Assembly: GCA_964563975.1 (NCBI GenBank)
Contig: CAZLZJ010000084.1
Coordinates: 1 to 7,000 of the forward strand
Direction: 5' to 3'
DNA from: JAAYJR01 sp964563975
GTDB taxonomy: Bacteria > Bacteroidota > Bacteroidia > Bacteroidales > Prolixibacteraceae
DNA: 7,000 nucleotides
A program made the position numbers and the translations under genes. Shown in pieces: positions 6,942-7,000 of this stretch. Within the stretch, counting starts at the first letter, position 1; the number at the start of each line of letters is the position of its first letter. The notes beneath the pieces are model-generated. The model saw only the letters and a list, made by a program, of their open reading frames with translations. It was not told the DNA's origin and did not search any database.

Positions 6942-7000
6942 CCCTTTTATAGTTGATATTCTATCAGCGCAATGGCAAAATGGCTCTTTTGGCTGCGAAG

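Overview
The window is almost entirely one four-gene operon on the minus strand. Read in transcription order it encodes a complete type I restriction-modification system: hsdR (6920 to 3960), hsdS (3967 to 2726) and, last, hsdM (1659 to 49). A 353-residue ABC-type ATPase gene (2733 to 1672) sits between hsdS and hsdM. All four reading frames are intact. HsdR carries the nuclease core and superfamily 2 helicase motifs, HsdM the N6-adenine methyltransferase motifs, and HsdS two target-recognition halves separated by repeated conserved helices. HsdM and HsdR look like the type IC (EcoR124I) family, judged from recalled family sequences.

The notable gene is the ATPase. It has an ABC signature (ISRGEE), a Walker B of the DDPVSSLD kind and an H-loop (TTHH). 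Its C-terminal domain has Arg280, Glu284 and His319, which match in order and approximate spacing the Arg-Glu-His catalytic triad of the tRNA anticodon nuclease PrrC (Arg320, Glu324, His356) and its relative RloC. In Escherichia coli, prrC also lies directly after hsdS in a type IC hsd locus, and its product is held silent by the restriction complex until a phage anti-restriction peptide releases it. The likely reading is a two-layer defence: HsdRMS cuts unmodified DNA, and a PrrC-like nuclease disables translation if a phage inhibits restriction. The fit to the anticodon nuclease family is inferred from motifs, not from a search.

Organism: probably Bacteroidota. The genes lack clear Shine-Dalgarno sequences, start sites are preceded by A/T-rich sequence, and a TAnnTTTG-type -7 element lies just upstream of hsdR. 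The DNA is moderately AT-rich.

Layout: 1-48 is downstream flank with no terminator visible; 49-1659 hsdM; 1660-1671 a 12-base gap; 1672-2733 ATPase; 2726-3967 hsdS; 3960-6920 hsdR; 6921-7000 upstream flank with a candidate promoter. hsdR/hsdS and hsdS/ATPase each overlap by 8 bases, so translation is probably coupled. G+C is uneven: the ATPase gene and both hsdS recognition domains are clearly more AT-rich than hsdR, hsdM and the conserved centre of hsdS, which points to cassette exchange in the middle of the operon.
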